Below, piece after piece: positions 35,263 to 44,052 of a DNA stretch of 64,000 nucleotides. The position numbers were made by a program, and so were the translations under genes. This DNA comes from DLAJ01 sp964655525 (GTDB lineage: Bacteria > Bacillota > Clostridia > Lachnospirales > Lachnospiraceae): contig CAZZNE010000014.1 of NCBI GenBank assembly GCA_964655525.1, positions 37,043 through 101,042 of the forward strand. The letters are read 5' to 3'. The notes under the pieces were generated by a model that was given only the letters and a program-made list of their open reading frames with translations, searched no databases and was not told the origin of the DNA. Within the stretch, counting starts at the first letter, position 1; every line of letters starts with the position of its first letter.

Positions 35263-37320
35263 ATGGATAAGGGTAAGTATTACATTACGACGGCGATCGC
35301 CTATACATCGGGGAAACCGCATATCGGCAACAGCTATGAGATCGTTCTGGCGGACAGTATCGCCAGATTCAAGAGGAAGGACGGTTACGATGTCTTTTTT
35401 CAGACGGGAACGGATGAGCACGGGCAGAAGATCGAATTAAAAGCAAAGGAAGCAGGCGTTACGCCAAAGGAATTTGTTGACAAGGTGGCAGGAGAGATCC
35501 GTGATATTTGCGACAGTCTTGACACCTCTTATGATAAATTCATCCGAACGACCGACGGGCCGCATGAGAAGCAGGTACAGAAAATATTCAAGCGCCTGTA
35601 TGATCAGGGAGATATTTACAAGGGCGCGTATGAAGGTCTTTATTGTACGCCCTGCGAGTCGTTTTGGACGGAATCGCAGCTGGTGGACGGCAAATGTCCC
35701 GACTGTGGACGCGAGGTAAAGCCTGCAAAAGAAGAAGCTTATTTTTTCAAAATGAGTAAATACGCCGACCGGCTGATCGAACATATTGAGGCGCATCCCG
35801 AATTTATTCAGCCGGTATCGCGCAAAAATGAGATGATGAACAATTTCCTGAAGCCCGGACTGCAGGATTTATGTGTTTCAAGAACGTCGTTTACATGGGG
35901 AATTCCGGTTGATTTTGATGACAGGCATGTCGTTTATGTATGGCTGGATGCGCTTTCCAATTATATCACCGGAATCGGCTATGATGCGGATGGCGGGAGT
36001 ACGGCGCAGTACCAGACGCTGTGGCCGGCGGACTTGCATTTGATCGGAAAGGACATCATCCGTTTTCATACGATTTATTGGCCGATTTTCCTCATGGCGC
36101 TCGGAGAACCGCTCCCGAAGCAGATCTTCGGGCATCCGTGGCTGCTTCAGGGCGACGGAAAGATGAGTAAGTCGAAAGGGAATGTCATCTATGCCGAGGA
36201 TCTGATCCGGTTTTTTGGCGTGGATGCGGTGCGTTATTTCGTGCTACATGAGATGCCGTTTGAAAACGACGGCATGATCACATGGGATCTCATGGTAGAA
36301 CGTCTCAATTCCGATCTGGCGAATACGCTCGGAAATCTGGTGAACCGCACGATCTCCATGAGCAATAAGTATTTCGGCGGCGTTGTGACAGACCGCGGTG
36401 TCTCGGTGGATGCGGGAGAGCCCGATGTGGATGCGGAACTTCGCAGCGTGGCGGTAAGCACATATGAGCGTGCGGCAAAGAAGATGGATGAGCTTCGAGT
36501 CGCCGATGCGATCACGGAAATCTTCGCGCTCTTTAAGAGGTGCAATAAATATATTGATGAGACAATGCCTTGGGCGCTTGCGAAGGATGAGGCAAAAAAA
36601 GAACGTTTGGAGACGGTGCTCTATAATCTGACCGAAGGCATTTTGATCGGCGCGTCGCTGCTGGAGCCGTTTATGCCAAAGACAGCCGAAAAAATCGCAG
36701 AGCAGTTTCACGTGGCGCTCCGTCCGTTTGACACACTCGGCAAGTTCGGACTGTATCCGTCGGGTACGCAGGTGACGGATAAGCCGGAGATTCTCTTTGC
36801 CCGCCAGGATCTGGGCGAGGTAATGGAAAAGGTCGAGGCGATGTTTGCTGAGCGCAGAGCGGCGGCAGGTGTACAGAATGCCGGGGACGCTGCGCAGGCA
36901 GCAGGAAATGACGGAAGCGGTGCACAAAGCGGGTCAGGAGAAGCTTTGCAGCAGAGCGGAGCGGATGAGCCGGGCATTGACATAGAAGCAAAGCCGGAGA
37001 TCACCTATGATGATTTTGCGAAGCTGCAGTTTCAGGTAGGCGAGATCATTGCCTGTGAGGAAGTGCCGAAGAGCAAAAAACTGTTATGTTCTAAAGTGAA
37101 GATCGGTTCTGAGATCAAGCAGATCGTTTCGGGCATTAAGCAGCATTATACCGCGCAGGAAATGGTCGGAAAGAAAGTCATGGTATTGGTGAACTTAAAG
37201 CCGGCAACTCTGGCGGGCATCGTTTCGGAAGGAATGCTGTTATGCGCCGAGGACGCGGAAGGAAGGCTTGCGCTGGTGTCGCCGGAAAAGCCGATGCCGT
37301 CGGGAGCAGAAATCTGTTAG
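35263..37320 (+). CDS. metG: Methionyl-tRNA synthetase
   Basis: A 685-aa enzyme that charges tRNA-Met. It shows the class I signature KPHIGNSYE (HIGH-type) near residue 18, a four-cysteine zinc knuckle (CTPCES...CPDCGRE, near 127-150), the KMSKSKGN loop near 300, an anticodon-binding helical domain, and a C-terminal tRNA-binding (Trbp111/EMAP-II-like) domain (about 580-685, FAKLQFQVGEIIACEEVPKSKKLL). An Ala/Gly/Ser-rich linker (about 530-565) joins the last two. ATG at 35263 has AGGAGGAG upstream, after the T-box terminator; the reading frame open from 35158 runs through the terminator and is not used. Confidence 0.97.
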   Translation: MDKGKYYITTAIAYTSGKPHIGNSYEIVLADSIARFKRKDGYDVFFQTGTDEHGQKIELKAKEAGVTPKEFVDKVAGEIRDICDSLDTSYDKFIRTTDGPHEKQVQKIFKRLYDQGDIYKGAYEGLYCTPCESFWTESQLVDGKCPDCGREVKPAKEEAYFFKMSKYADRLIEHIEAHPEFIQPVSRKNEMMNNFLKPGLQDLCVSRTSFTWGIPVDFDDRHVVYVWLDALSNYITGIGYDADGGSTAQYQTLWPADLHLIGKDIIRFHTIYWPIFLMALGEPLPKQIFGHPWLLQGDGKMSKSKGNVIYAEDLIRFFGVDAVRYFVLHEMPFENDGMITWDLMVERLNSDLANTLGNLVNRTISMSNKYFGGVVTDRGVSVDAGEPDVDAELRSVAVSTYERAAKKMDELRVADAITEIFALFKRCNKYIDETMPWALAKDEAKKERLETVLYNLTEGILIGASLLEPFMPKTAEKIAEQFHVALRPFDTLGKFGLYPSGTQVTDKPEILFARQDLGEVMEKVEAMFAERRAAAGVQNAGDAAQAAGNDGSGAQSGSGEALQQSGADEPGIDIEAKPEITYDDFAKLQFQVGEIIACEEVPKSKKLLCSKVKIGSEIKQIVSGIKQHYTAQEMVGKKVMVLVNLKPATLAGIVSEGMLLCAEDAEGRLALVSPEKPMPSGAEIC

Positions 37321-37332
37321 GAGGTGGAAGCG

Positions 37333-38295
37333 ATGTCAAAAAAAGAAGATATTTTTTATGGTTCACGGGACGGAAAAACAAGAATTCATGGCATTATCTG
37401 GAAACCGGACTGTATGACGGGCGATCATCCGCGCAGTCCGCGCTGCGTGCTTCAGATCGTACACGGTATGGAGGAGCATGTAGAGCGCTATGACGAGTTC
37501 GCGCGCTTCATGAATGAATATGACATATGTGTCATTGGAGAGGATCATTTAGGGCACGGAAAGTCGGTGAAGGATGAAAAGGATCTGGGTTATTTTTGTG
37601 CGGGCGATGCGGCGACGATCGTTGTGCGGGACGTACATCGGCTGAAAAAGATTGTGCAGGAGCAGCTTCCCGACGTGCCGTTTCTGATATTGGGGCACAG
37701 CATGGGTTCGTTCATTGTAAGGAATTATATCTGCCGCTACGGAACGGGAATCGCCGGTGCGGTGATCATGGGAACCGGTTCGACACCGAAGCCTGTGCTC
37801 GGGTTCGGGAAATTTTTGACAAGTCTGATCGGAATGATTAAGGGCGGTCATCATAAGAGTGCCTTTATTCAGAAGATTGCTTTTTCCGGTTACGGTAAGC
37901 GGATCAAAAACCCGCAGAGTCGAAATGATTGGATCTGTGCTGACGCGGAGACGATCAAGCGTTACGATGCGGATCCGTTATGCGGCTTTGGTTTTACGGT
38001 AAATGGCTTTCACACTTTATTTACGTTTATCTCCCGCTGCCAGTCTCCGCTTTATCTCAAGCGGATTCCGAAGCGCCTGCCGCTGTTTTTTGTGGCGGGA
38101 GAGGAGGATCCTGTCGGTGGTTACGGAAAAGGTGTGCGTAAGGCATTTGCCTCTTATAAAGCGAGAGGAATGCTTAATTTAGAGATGAAGCTTTATAAGA
38201 ATGACCGGCATGAGATTTTGAACGAGTCGGATAAGAAGACGGTTTCCGAGGATATTTACCGTTGGATCGACGGAGTGCTTCGCGCGAAAGCGTAG
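37333..38295 (+). CDS. Alpha/beta hydrolase, monoacylglycerol lipase-like
   Basis: A 320-aa cytoplasmic hydrolase of the serine aminopeptidase S33/Hydrolase_4 group. Seen are GMEEHVERYDEFARFMNEYD, the nucleophile elbow LGHSMGSF (Ser near residue 120), a late Asp in AGEEDPVGGYGKGV and the catalytic His in NDRHEILNE. These enzymes often cleave monoacylglycerols or lysophospholipids. ATG at 37333 has AGGAGG at 8 nt and lies 12 nt after the metG stop, so it is probably co-transcribed from the T-box promoter. Confidence 0.88.
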   Translation: MSKKEDIFYGSRDGKTRIHGIIWKPDCMTGDHPRSPRCVLQIVHGMEEHVERYDEFARFMNEYDICVIGEDHLGHGKSVKDEKDLGYFCAGDAATIVVRDVHRLKKIVQEQLPDVPFLILGHSMGSFIVRNYICRYGTGIAGAVIMGTGSTPKPVLGFGKFLTSLIGMIKGGHHKSAFIQKIAFSGYGKRIKNPQSRNDWICADAETIKRYDADPLCGFGFTVNGFHTLFTFISRCQSPLYLKRIPKRLPLFFVAGEEDPVGGYGKGVRKAFASYKARGMLNLEMKLYKNDRHEILNESDKKTVSEDIYRWIDGVLRAKA

Positions 38296-38372
38296 CCGAA
38301 AGCAGTCTGCGCAGTCGGAAAAGACAAATGAGATAGGGAAAAACGAAAGAGAAAACAGAAAAGCAGACATAA

Positions 38373-38405
38373 AAAGAGGCGGCACGATAGGTGCCGCCTC
38401 TTTTG
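38373..38405 (+). terminator. Terminator after metG-lipase unit
   Basis: A perfect 14-bp stem AAAAGAGGCGGCAC / GTGCCGCCTCTTTT with a 5-nt loop. It lies 78 nt after the hydrolase stop. Confidence 0.9.
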
Positions 38406-38590
38406 AAAAAAATAAAAAACGCTGACGGATCGGAGAGGAAACCCGATACGGCTTTCTGTGGAAATGATTTCAAGAAAACGTGCCTTATGCATAAGATGAT
38501 AAGGAAAATGCATAATGGTTAGTATCTGATTTAGGAATGAGAACATGTTTTTTATCTGCCCGCTGCGGGCGAAAGGAAGGGACGGATACG

Positions 38591-39580
38591 ATGAAAATTG
38601 CATTTTATAGTACAAAGCCTTATGACCGCGTTTGGTTTGAGCCGATGGGAAAAGATTACGGTTTTGACATTCATTTTATTGAGATGCCGTGCAATGATGA
38701 TACGGTATTTTTGGCAAAGGGCTATGACGCGATTTGTATTTTTGTCAATGATTATGTGAATGCGGGGATGATCGACAAATTATATGAGATGAAGGTGAAA
38801 GCGATCCTGTTACGGAGCGCGGGCTTTAATCATGTGGATGTGAAGGCGGCGGAGGATAAGATCACGATCCTGCGTGTGCCGAGCTATTCGCCGGAGGCAG
38901 TCGCGGAATTTGCCATGGCGATGTTTTTGACCGTAAATCGTTATACGCATAAGGCATATACGCGGACAAGGGATTTTAATATGAACATCAACGGTTTTAT
39001 GGGAAAAGATATGTTCCATAAAGTAGCCGGCGTTATCGGAACGGGAAAGATCGGACAGGCGATGATCCGCATTTTTAACGGCTTTTCCATGCATGTGATC
39101 GCGTATGATCCCTATCCAAACCATACGTTGGATGTAGAGTATGTTTCGCTGGATGAACTTTTGCGCCAGTCGGACTTCATTTCCCTGCATTGCCCGCTGA
39201 CCCAGCAGACGCAGTATTTGATCGATCGGGATGCGATCGAAAAAATGAAGGAGGGCGTTTATCTGGTAAATACTTCCCGAGGCGCGCTGATCGATACAGA
39301 AGCGGTCATTGACGGACTCATCAGCCGGAAGATCGGTGGCTTAGGGCTGGACGTATATGAGGAGGAGGAAGGCGTATTTTATGAGGACTGCTCGAACGAA
39401 ATCATGACGGATGAAAATCTGGCAAGATTGACGACGTTTCCGAATGTGCTGATCACCTCCCATATGGGATTTTTCACGAGAGAGGCGATGCAGGCGATCG
39501 CACAGGTCACGATGGAAAATGCGTATGCGCTGGAGAATGGGCTGCCTCTTGTCAATCAAGTCGGAAAATGCATGGAGTAA
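38591..39580 (+). CDS. D-2-hydroxyacid dehydrogenase (D-lactate dehydrogenase-like)
   Basis: A 329-aa NAD-dependent enzyme of the LdhA/DdlH branch. Seen are the substrate-side LLRSAGFNHVDVKAAE, the NAD-binding GVIGTGKIGQAMIRIF (about residues 145-160), the catalytic Arg in NTSRGALID, Glu in YEEEEGVFYEDCS and His in SHMGFFT. It would reduce pyruvate to D-lactate during fermentation. It is a distant paralogue of vanH in this same window but has its own locus and the full housekeeping-LDH length. ATG at 38591 follows AAGGAAGG. Confidence 0.9.
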   Translation: MKIAFYSTKPYDRVWFEPMGKDYGFDIHFIEMPCNDDTVFLAKGYDAICIFVNDYVNAGMIDKLYEMKVKAILLRSAGFNHVDVKAAEDKITILRVPSYSPEAVAEFAMAMFLTVNRYTHKAYTRTRDFNMNINGFMGKDMFHKVAGVIGTGKIGQAMIRIFNGFSMHVIAYDPYPNHTLDVEYVSLDELLRQSDFISLHCPLTQQTQYLIDRDAIEKMKEGVYLVNTSRGALIDTEAVIDGLISRKIGGLGLDVYEEEEGVFYEDCSNEIMTDENLARLTTFPNVLITSHMGFFTREAMQAIAQVTMENAYALENGLPLVNQVGKCME

Positions 39581-39661
39581 ACAAAATCCTCTCTTGCACT
39601 TACAGCCATGTTTGAGTATACTGTGATTATAAGATGGCGAATGCAAAAGGATTTGATCGGC

Positions 39662-40138
39662 ATGAGTACAACGTACAATTACGAATATCGCGCGGCGCAT
39701 GCGGATGAGTGGCAGGATGCGATGGGACTTGCATGGAGGGTATTCCTGAAATTCGTGGCTCCCGGATACTGCGAGCAGGGGGTGAACAGTTTTCGCGATT
39801 TTGTGACGGACAACACCCTGTACCGCATGTTTATGACGGGCAGCTACCGTCTGTTCGGCGCGTTTGATGCAGGCAGGCTGATCGGTATGATCACGCTGCG
39901 CGGAGGGCAGCATATTTCTCTTCTTTTTGTGGATGAGAAATATCAGCGCCGGGGAGTCGGCGCTGCGCTGATCGATATCGCAGGGCAGTTTGCGTGCGGG
40001 AAGCCCGGCGAGAGCAGGCTGACGGTGAACGCGGCCCCGGAGGCGGTCGGATTTTATCACAGAGTCGGCTTTTTGGATACGGATACCGAGCAGCTTGCCG
40101 ACGGTATCCGCTATGTACCAATGCAATTCTTTTTGTGA
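39662..40138 (+). CDS. GNAT-family N-acetyltransferase
   Basis: A 158-aa acetyltransferase. The acetyl-CoA motif is seen in SLLFVDEKYQRRGVGAALIDIA (QRRGVG, about residues 97-103), followed by LTVNAAPEAVGFYHRVGFLDT. The substrate is unknown. ATG at 39662 is about 10 nt from AAGGA; the upstream starts have no ribosome site. It is 20 nt from the next gene, so the two may share a transcript. Confidence 0.85.
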   Translation: MSTTYNYEYRAAHADEWQDAMGLAWRVFLKFVAPGYCEQGVNSFRDFVTDNTLYRMFMTGSYRLFGAFDAGRLIGMITLRGGQHISLLFVDEKYQRRGVGAALIDIAGQFACGKPGESRLTVNAAPEAVGFYHRVGFLDTDTEQLADGIRYVPMQFFL

Positions 40139-40158
40139 TCGGACAATGAGGGAGACGT

Positions 40159-41535
40159 ATGGAATATATCAAGAGTAAGGATATGTGTATCTTAATTCGG
40201 GATACCTTGGCATTGATCAATAAAAGAATCATTGAGCACGGCAGCAGGACGGCATATATCTTAAGCTGTATGCTTGCATGCCGTGGCGGTTATGAGCAGT
40301 ATGAGATCGCGGATCTGGCGATCCTCGCGATGCTGCATGATTTTGGTGCGTATAAGACGGACAATGTGCATGAGATGATGCGAGTAGAACTTCAGGATCC
40401 GATGCCGCACTCCATTTACGGGTATCTTTTTTTCAAATACCTTTCTCCGCATCCCGAGTATGCGAGGATTCTGCTCTATCATCACCTTGATTTTAATCAG
40501 ACAAAGGATATTGGGGATGCGTACATAGAGATCGCAAGGCACTTAAACCTTGCGGAGAAGGTGGAGATTTACCATTCGGCGCTGGAGAATGATTTTTCGG
40601 CGGGCATACTTTCCAAGGATATTGGCACCCGATACGGAGAGGAGTCTTTCCGGCTGTTCGAAGAAGCGGTACAAAGATATAATGTCATTGCGAAGCTGAC
40701 GGACGGAAGCTATGCCGAGGAGCTTGATCGGATTTTGGATTATGTTCTTTTAAGTGATGAGGAAAAGGTCGGCTATCTGAATATGCTGATGTACTGTATC
40801 GGTTTTCGCAGCGAATATGCCGTTATTGACTCCGTGACCTGCATCTGCGTGTGCAAGGAGATCGGAAAGCTTTTAGGATTAAAGGAGGAAGAGCAGGAAC
40901 TTCTCTATTATAGTGCATTGCTTCATGATATTGGCATGCTGTCCGTGCCGAGGAAGATCATCCAGTCCAAAGATCATTTGGATAAGGAGCAGCTTGCCGT
41001 TTTGCAGAAGCATGTGCTGTGTGCGCGGGAAATTCTGCTCGGGCGGATCAATCAGGATGTTGTGGATATTGTTTATACGCATCATGAGCGTCTTGACGGC
41101 AGTGGGTATCCCGTCGGAAAAAAGACGGGTCCGATGAATAACTTACAGAGGATTCTTCAGGTCGCGGATGTGATCACCGGTCTGACGAATGAGTGGTCGT
41201 ATGATACCGTAAAACGCAAGGACGGTACACTGCGCCAGATCAAGGATGAGGCGATCACACTAGAACACAACACGGAGAATGAGGCTGTCATCATGCAGTC
41301 TGACACAAAGGACGACGCGATCAATGCGTTAAGACAGGCGACGAAGGAAAAGACGATCCGTGTGCTTGAGGAAGAGGCGAAAGCCGGCAGGCTTGACCGG
41401 CGGATCGTGGACAGCTTTATTAAAGCGTATGATATGATCATGCAGAAAGTGCGCAAGGAATCAAAAGAAATCCTGCGAATGCATACAAAGCTGCACAGAC
41501 AGTACCGCCTTGTGTATCACAAGATCAAGAAGTGA
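40159..41535 (+). CDS. HD-GYP domain protein, putative cyclic-di-GMP phosphodiesterase
   Basis: A 458-aa cytoplasmic protein with two HD-type regions. The N-terminal one has LAMLHDFGAYKTDN (about residue 60) and HHLDFNQTKDIG; the C-terminal one is a canonical HD-GYP core: LLHDIGMLSVPRKII, HVLCAREIL and HHERLDGSGYP (about residue 310). HD-GYP proteins cleave cyclic di-GMP. The N-terminal half looks like a degenerate duplicate. No membrane helix or receiver domain is present, so the input is unknown. A diguanylate cyclase is encoded about 6 kb downstream. Confidence 0.88.
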   Translation: MEYIKSKDMCILIRDTLALINKRIIEHGSRTAYILSCMLACRGGYEQYEIADLAILAMLHDFGAYKTDNVHEMMRVELQDPMPHSIYGYLFFKYLSPHPEYARILLYHHLDFNQTKDIGDAYIEIARHLNLAEKVEIYHSALENDFSAGILSKDIGTRYGEESFRLFEEAVQRYNVIAKLTDGSYAEELDRILDYVLLSDEEKVGYLNMLMYCIGFRSEYAVIDSVTCICVCKEIGKLLGLKEEEQELLYYSALLHDIGMLSVPRKIIQSKDHLDKEQLAVLQKHVLCAREILLGRINQDVVDIVYTHHERLDGSGYPVGKKTGPMNNLQRILQVADVITGLTNEWSYDTVKRKDGTLRQIKDEAITLEHNTENEAVIMQSDTKDDAINALRQATKEKTIRVLEEEAKAGRLDRRIVDSFIKAYDMIMQKVRKESKEILRMHTKLHRQYRLVYHKIKK

Positions 41536-41543
41536 GGAGATCC

Positions 41544-42194
41544 ATGAAGAATTTTTTCAAAATGGAGGGGAAATTTTTCAACATTCTCTCCAAAATTGCG
41601 GATCTGCTGTGGCTGAATGTGCTGACGATCGTCTGCTGCATTCCGATTATCACGGCGGGCGCGTCGATCACTGCGATGTACAGTGTAACGCTTTCGATGG
41701 TAAAAAAGGAAGAAGGTTATCTGACAAAGGACTTTTTCAAGGCGTTTGCAAGTAACTTTTTGCAGGCGACCGCAATGTGGGCGGTCATACTGGGCGGCGC
41801 TTTCGTCATACTGGCGGACGTACATATCATCGGTAATTACGCGCCGCAGTTTCAGACATGGCTTTTAATACCGATGTGCTTTATTGTGATCGTGCTGTTG
41901 GCGCTTTATCTGTATGCGTTTCCGCTGCAGGCGTATTTTAAGAATACGATCCGCGGGACGCTGGGTAATGCATTGAAGCTGTCGCTTGCACACCTTCCCT
42001 ATACGATCGTATTTCTGATCTTGCAGGCAATGCCCGTTATTGTCATTTATTATGTGACAAACATCGGTTTTTTGGTTGCTCTGGGCTGGGGGTTTGCGGG
42101 AATCGGATACCTTTGTTCCTTTGCTTATTATGGGATTTTTCATAAATATGAAGAACAGGAAGCAGCTGACGTTTCAGATAGCCAGACGGAATAA
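41544..42194 (+). CDS. DUF624/YesL-family membrane protein
   Basis: A 216-aa protein with about five helices. It has the family start KFFNILSKIADLLWLNVLTIVCCIPIITAGASITAMY and the inner segment YLTKDFFKAFASNFLQA. YesL-like proteins are often found near sugar transporters, but their role is unknown. ATG at 41544 is preceded by GAGGAGATCC; an in-frame GTG at 41532 overlaps the stop of the previous gene, suggesting one transcript. Confidence 0.87.
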   Translation: MKNFFKMEGKFFNILSKIADLLWLNVLTIVCCIPIITAGASITAMYSVTLSMVKKEEGYLTKDFFKAFASNFLQATAMWAVILGGAFVILADVHIIGNYAPQFQTWLLIPMCFIVIVLLALYLYAFPLQAYFKNTIRGTLGNALKLSLAHLPYTIVFLILQAMPVIVIYYVTNIGFLVALGWGFAGIGYLCSFAYYGIFHKYEEQEAADVSDSQTE

Positions 42195-42200
42195 TTCATG

Positions 42201-42235
42201 ACAATAGAATCCTCGCGAAGCGCGGAGTCTATTGT
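42201..42235. terminator. Hairpin after the DUF624 gene
   Basis: ACAATAGA / TCTATTGT outer arms with an inner CTCGCG / CGCGGAG pair. No long T-run. Probably ends the 39.7-42.2 kb transcript. The remaining bases to 42442 hold a TATACT -10-like element at 42379-42384 for the next gene, with a poor -35. Confidence 0.5.
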
Positions 42236-42442
42236 TGGACAAAGTAGCTAATAAAGGATAGTAATTATTGGCTATTATGCTAAAGAATAAGTCAAAAATG
42301 ATCTTTTATGAGCACATTTTACAAAGAGACAGAAAATCTTTGTGTAATAGTGGCATAGCCAAAATAGGGGTTTTTCGTTATACTATGAATAGTTTCGAAA
42401 AAAGGTGAATCTCACCTATATCAAGAAGATGGAGGCAGGAAA

Positions 42443-43555
42443 ATGGCAAGTTTATCATTGAAAGACATCTGCAAGGTTTATCCGAATGGATTTGAAGCAG
42501 TAAAGAACTTTAACCTTGAGATTGCAGATCAGGAGTTTATTATTTTCGTAGGACCTTCCGGATGCGGTAAGTCCACGACACTTCGTATGATCGCCGGCTT
42601 GGAGGATATCAGCTCCGGTGAATTGAGAATCGGCGACAGAGTTGTAAATGATGTTGAGCCGAAGGACAGGGATATCGCGATGGTATTCCAGAACTACGCA
42701 TTGTATCCTCACATGTCCGTATATGACAACATGGCATTCGGCTTAAAGCTGAGAAAAGTACCGAAGGATGAGATCGACAAGATGGTAAAGGAAGCAGCAA
42801 AGATTCTTGACCTGACTGCATTGCTTGACCGTAAGCCGAAGGCTCTTTCCGGTGGTCAGAGACAGCGTGTTGCGATGGGACGTGCAATTGTCCGTAACCC
42901 GAAAGTATTCCTGATGGATGAGCCGCTTTCCAACTTGGATGCGAAGCTGCGTGTGCAGATGCGTACTGAGATTGCAAAGCTGCATCGGAGACTGGGCACG
43001 ACGATCATCTACGTAACACATGATCAGACCGAGGCTATGACGCTTGGTACGAGAATCGTTGTTATGAAGGACGGTGTCATTCAGCAGGTTGATACACCGC
43101 AGAATCTGTATGAGAAGCCGCAGAACCTGTTCGTTGCAGGATTCATGGGTTCCCCGCAGATGAACTTCCTTGATGCGGTTGTTGAAGTAAACGGTGATGT
43201 TGCATCCTTAAAGGTTGCAGGACATACGATTCCGCTTCCTCCGGCAAAGTCCAAGAAAGTGATCGATGGCGGTTATGAAGGCAAGACCGTTACATTCGGT
43301 ATTCGTCCTGAGGATGTATATGATTCCGAGATGATGATCGAGGCTGCTCCGAATGCGGTATTTGAATCTACGATTAACGTATACGAGCTCTTAGGTGCAG
43401 AAGTATTCTTATACTTCGACTTAGAGGAGTTCACGATGACTGCTCGTGTTGATCCGAGAACGACAGCAAGACCGGGCGATGTTGTGAAGTTTGCAATCGA
43501 CGTTGAGAAGATTCATGTATTTGACAAAGAGACAGAGATGATTATTACCAACTAA
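42443..43555 (+). CDS. Multi-sugar ABC transporter ATPase (MsmX/UgpC/MalK-like)
   Basis: A 370-aa ATPase of the CUT1 type: Walker A GPSGCGKST near residue 38, signature LSGGQRQRVAMGRAI, Walker B VFLMDEPLSNLDAKLR, H-loop YVTHDQTEA, and a C-terminal TOBE/regulatory domain (about 235-370) with FGIRPEDVY. In Firmicutes one such stand-alone ATPase energises several sugar importers. The maltodextrin operon in this window has two permeases and a binding protein but no ATPase, so this gene is the likely supplier. It is monocistronic and ends at a terminator. Codon use is strongly biased, as for a highly expressed gene. Confidence 0.95.
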   Translation: MASLSLKDICKVYPNGFEAVKNFNLEIADQEFIIFVGPSGCGKSTTLRMIAGLEDISSGELRIGDRVVNDVEPKDRDIAMVFQNYALYPHMSVYDNMAFGLKLRKVPKDEIDKMVKEAAKILDLTALLDRKPKALSGGQRQRVAMGRAIVRNPKVFLMDEPLSNLDAKLRVQMRTEIAKLHRRLGTTIIYVTHDQTEAMTLGTRIVVMKDGVIQQVDTPQNLYEKPQNLFVAGFMGSPQMNFLDAVVEVNGDVASLKVAGHTIPLPPAKSKKVIDGGYEGKTVTFGIRPEDVYDSEMMIEAAPNAVFESTINVYELLGAEVFLYFDLEEFTMTARVDPRTTARPGDVVKFAIDVEKIHVFDKETEMIITN

Positions 43556-43573
43556 TCACAGTAGAATGGGTGA

Positions 43574-43602
43574 GGGAGATGCTCTTGGGCATCTCCCTTT
43601 AT
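43574..43602 (+). terminator. Terminator after the msmX-like gene
   Basis: GGGAGATGC / GCATCTCCC stem with a 6-nt loop and TTTATT tail, 18 nt after the stop. The reading frame open from 43570 runs through this hairpin, which argues for a later start of the next gene. Confidence 0.9.
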
Positions 43603-43650
43603 TGTAAGGGAATGATAGCGTGCTTGAAATTGTCTATTGGGAGTGAATGC

Positions 43651-44007
43651 ATGCTTGAGGAATGGTATATGGTGAAAAACAAGCGGCGATGTATCGTGAT
43701 GATTGCGGGCGGCATAATCACAGCAGCGATATTATGTATGGCGATATGTTTTTATGGGAAAACGAATAAATCTGTTCATGGAGATGATCTGGCAATTTAT
43801 GAGAACGAATTGCAGAAGTTAAATGAGGAATTGGGGACGGATTATCAGTTATCACCGACCGGAGATGATACCTATGAAGATATGGTTGCCTTTTATACAG
43901 GTATGACATTAGAGGAATTTGATACCTATATTCGGGAAGCATATGAAAAAGAAAAAGAGTTTGATAAAAGGATAGGAGAGGGAGTTGCTATTCCATTAGA
44001 TGATTGA
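43651..44007 (+). CDS. Small membrane-anchored hypothetical protein
   Basis: A 118-aa protein with a short basic N-terminus, one helix (about residues 16-33, CIVMIAGGIITAAILCMAICFYG) and an acidic extracellular or luminal part with a YEDMVAFYTGMTLEEFDTYIREAYEKEKEFDKRI segment that resembles short bacterial lipoprotein or sporulation-like tails. I do not recognise a family. Start is ATG 43651 (GGGAG at 7 nt) or ATG 43669 (GAGGA at 7 nt). It stands alone between the ATPase terminator and the PucR-like gene. Confidence 0.55.
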   Translation: MLEEWYMVKNKRRCIVMIAGGIITAAILCMAICFYGKTNKSVHGDDLAIYENELQKLNEELGTDYQLSPTGDDTYEDMVAFYTGMTLEEFDTYIREAYEKEKEFDKRIGEGVAIPLDD

Positions 44008-44052
44008 ACAGGATTTCTGAGATATTTATCATATTTTTAATTGGAGGAAAGA

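Noticed and set aside
38591..39580. Second vanH
   Set aside because: It is D-2-hydroxyacid dehydrogenase-like but lies far from the van genes, with no VanR box, and lacks the VanH C-terminus; a housekeeping lactate dehydrogenase is more likely.
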